DNA of 6,035 bases. Source: an uncultured Muribaculaceae bacterium. GTDB taxonomy: Bacteria; Bacteroidota; Bacteroidia; Bacteroidales; Muribaculaceae. Where the stretch lies: assembly GCA_947178235.1 (NCBI GenBank), contig CAMWXQ010000080.1, positions 1 to 6,035 of the forward strand, read 5' to 3'. The notes beneath the pieces were generated by a model. It did no database searches, was not told the DNA's origin, and was given only the letters and a program-made list of their open reading frames with translations. Below are positions 5,948 to 6,035 of this stretch, one piece after another (the stretch's first letter is position 1; the number at the start of each line of letters is the position of its first letter). A program made the translations under genes and the position numbers.

Positions 5948-5956
5948 ATAAAAACT

Positions 5957-5985
5957 CCCCCGATGCACAGTTTATGCATCGGGGG
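5957..5985. terminator. Perfect 11-bp hairpin, bidirectional terminator
   Basis: CCCCCGATGCA (5957-5967) and TGCATCGGGGG (5975-5985) form a perfect stem with a 7-nt loop (CAGTTTA). On the plus strand a mild T-rich tail follows (TGTATTGTAT). On the minus strand the tail is AGTTTTTAT, a stronger U-tract. It would end bioB transcription and also a convergent transcript entering from the right edge. Confidence 0.85.
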
Positions 5986-6002
5986 TGTATTGTATCTGTC
6001 GC

Positions 6003-6035
6003 TTATACCCATCTGACGCTGCCGCCGAATAGCCG
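6003..6035 (-). CDS. Possible 3' end of a convergent gene
   Basis: On the minus strand the last 33 bases read RLFGGSVRWV followed by TAA (complement of 6003-6005). GC-ending codons match the left-hand genes, and the stop lies 17 bases before a terminator with a minus-strand U-tract, as expected for a gene end. The alternating aromatic and small residues resemble the final strand of an outer-membrane barrel protein, but ten residues are too few for a family call. Confidence 0.35.
   Translation of the reverse strand, partial: RLFGGSVRWV

Noticed and set aside
5882..5952. Minus-strand open reading with KSGEKLAESEEVFF downstream of bioB
   Set aside because: It looks protein-like but has no start codon in frame, runs into bioB and lies beyond the terminator; treated as chance or an unprovable remnant.
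1..6035. tRNA, rRNA, CRISPR array or transposase gene
   Set aside because: No cloverleaf, no regularly spaced repeat and no transposase or integrase motif was seen on either strand.

Overview
The window looks like a stretch of a Bacteroidales chromosome, possibly a high-GC lineage such as Muribaculaceae. Three things point there: a DUF4301 gene, start codons with no Shine-Dalgarno sequence, and promoter boxes of the Bacteroidetes TAnnTTTG type. The family-level placement is a guess.

Left part (1-3712): GC-rich plus-strand genes with many C/G third codon positions. In order these are the 3' part of a DUF4301 gene with nucleotidyltransferase-like motifs, a strong hairpin without a U-tract, an Eis-like GNAT acetyltransferase, a 28-bp CTCAAC-type heptad repeat, the ribosome-assembly GTPase YihA/EngB, and a 47-residue hydrophilic small protein. 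A long hairpin terminator with a U-tract on the minus strand closes this block.

Middle part (3713-4921): visibly more AT-rich. A stretch of about 430 bp has no convincing coding sequence but many small hairpins. It may be a remnant of a group II intron or another structured RNA. Next is a minus-strand gene for a 135-residue protein of unknown function with its own TAnnTTTG box. A divergent control region then leads to bioB. The bioB leader holds a TAnnTTTG box, a strong terminator-like hairpin with a T-rich tail, and an upstream 8-nt strand that perfectly complements the hairpin's 3' arm. That is the layout of a transcription attenuator.

Right part (4922-6035): an orphan biotin synthase whose radical-SAM cysteines are intact but which has Ser and His where two of the four classical [2Fe-2S] ligands should be. 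This suggests the anaerobe (type II) form of BioB. A perfect 11-bp hairpin follows, and the last 33 bases may be the 3' end of a convergent minus-strand gene.

The left-hand genes form a plausible housekeeping cluster: GNAT and yihA are 41 bp apart with no terminator between them. The middle and right parts read as a more recently assembled or transferred segment. The strongest candidates for something new are the bioB leader, the structured non-coding stretch and the 47-residue protein.
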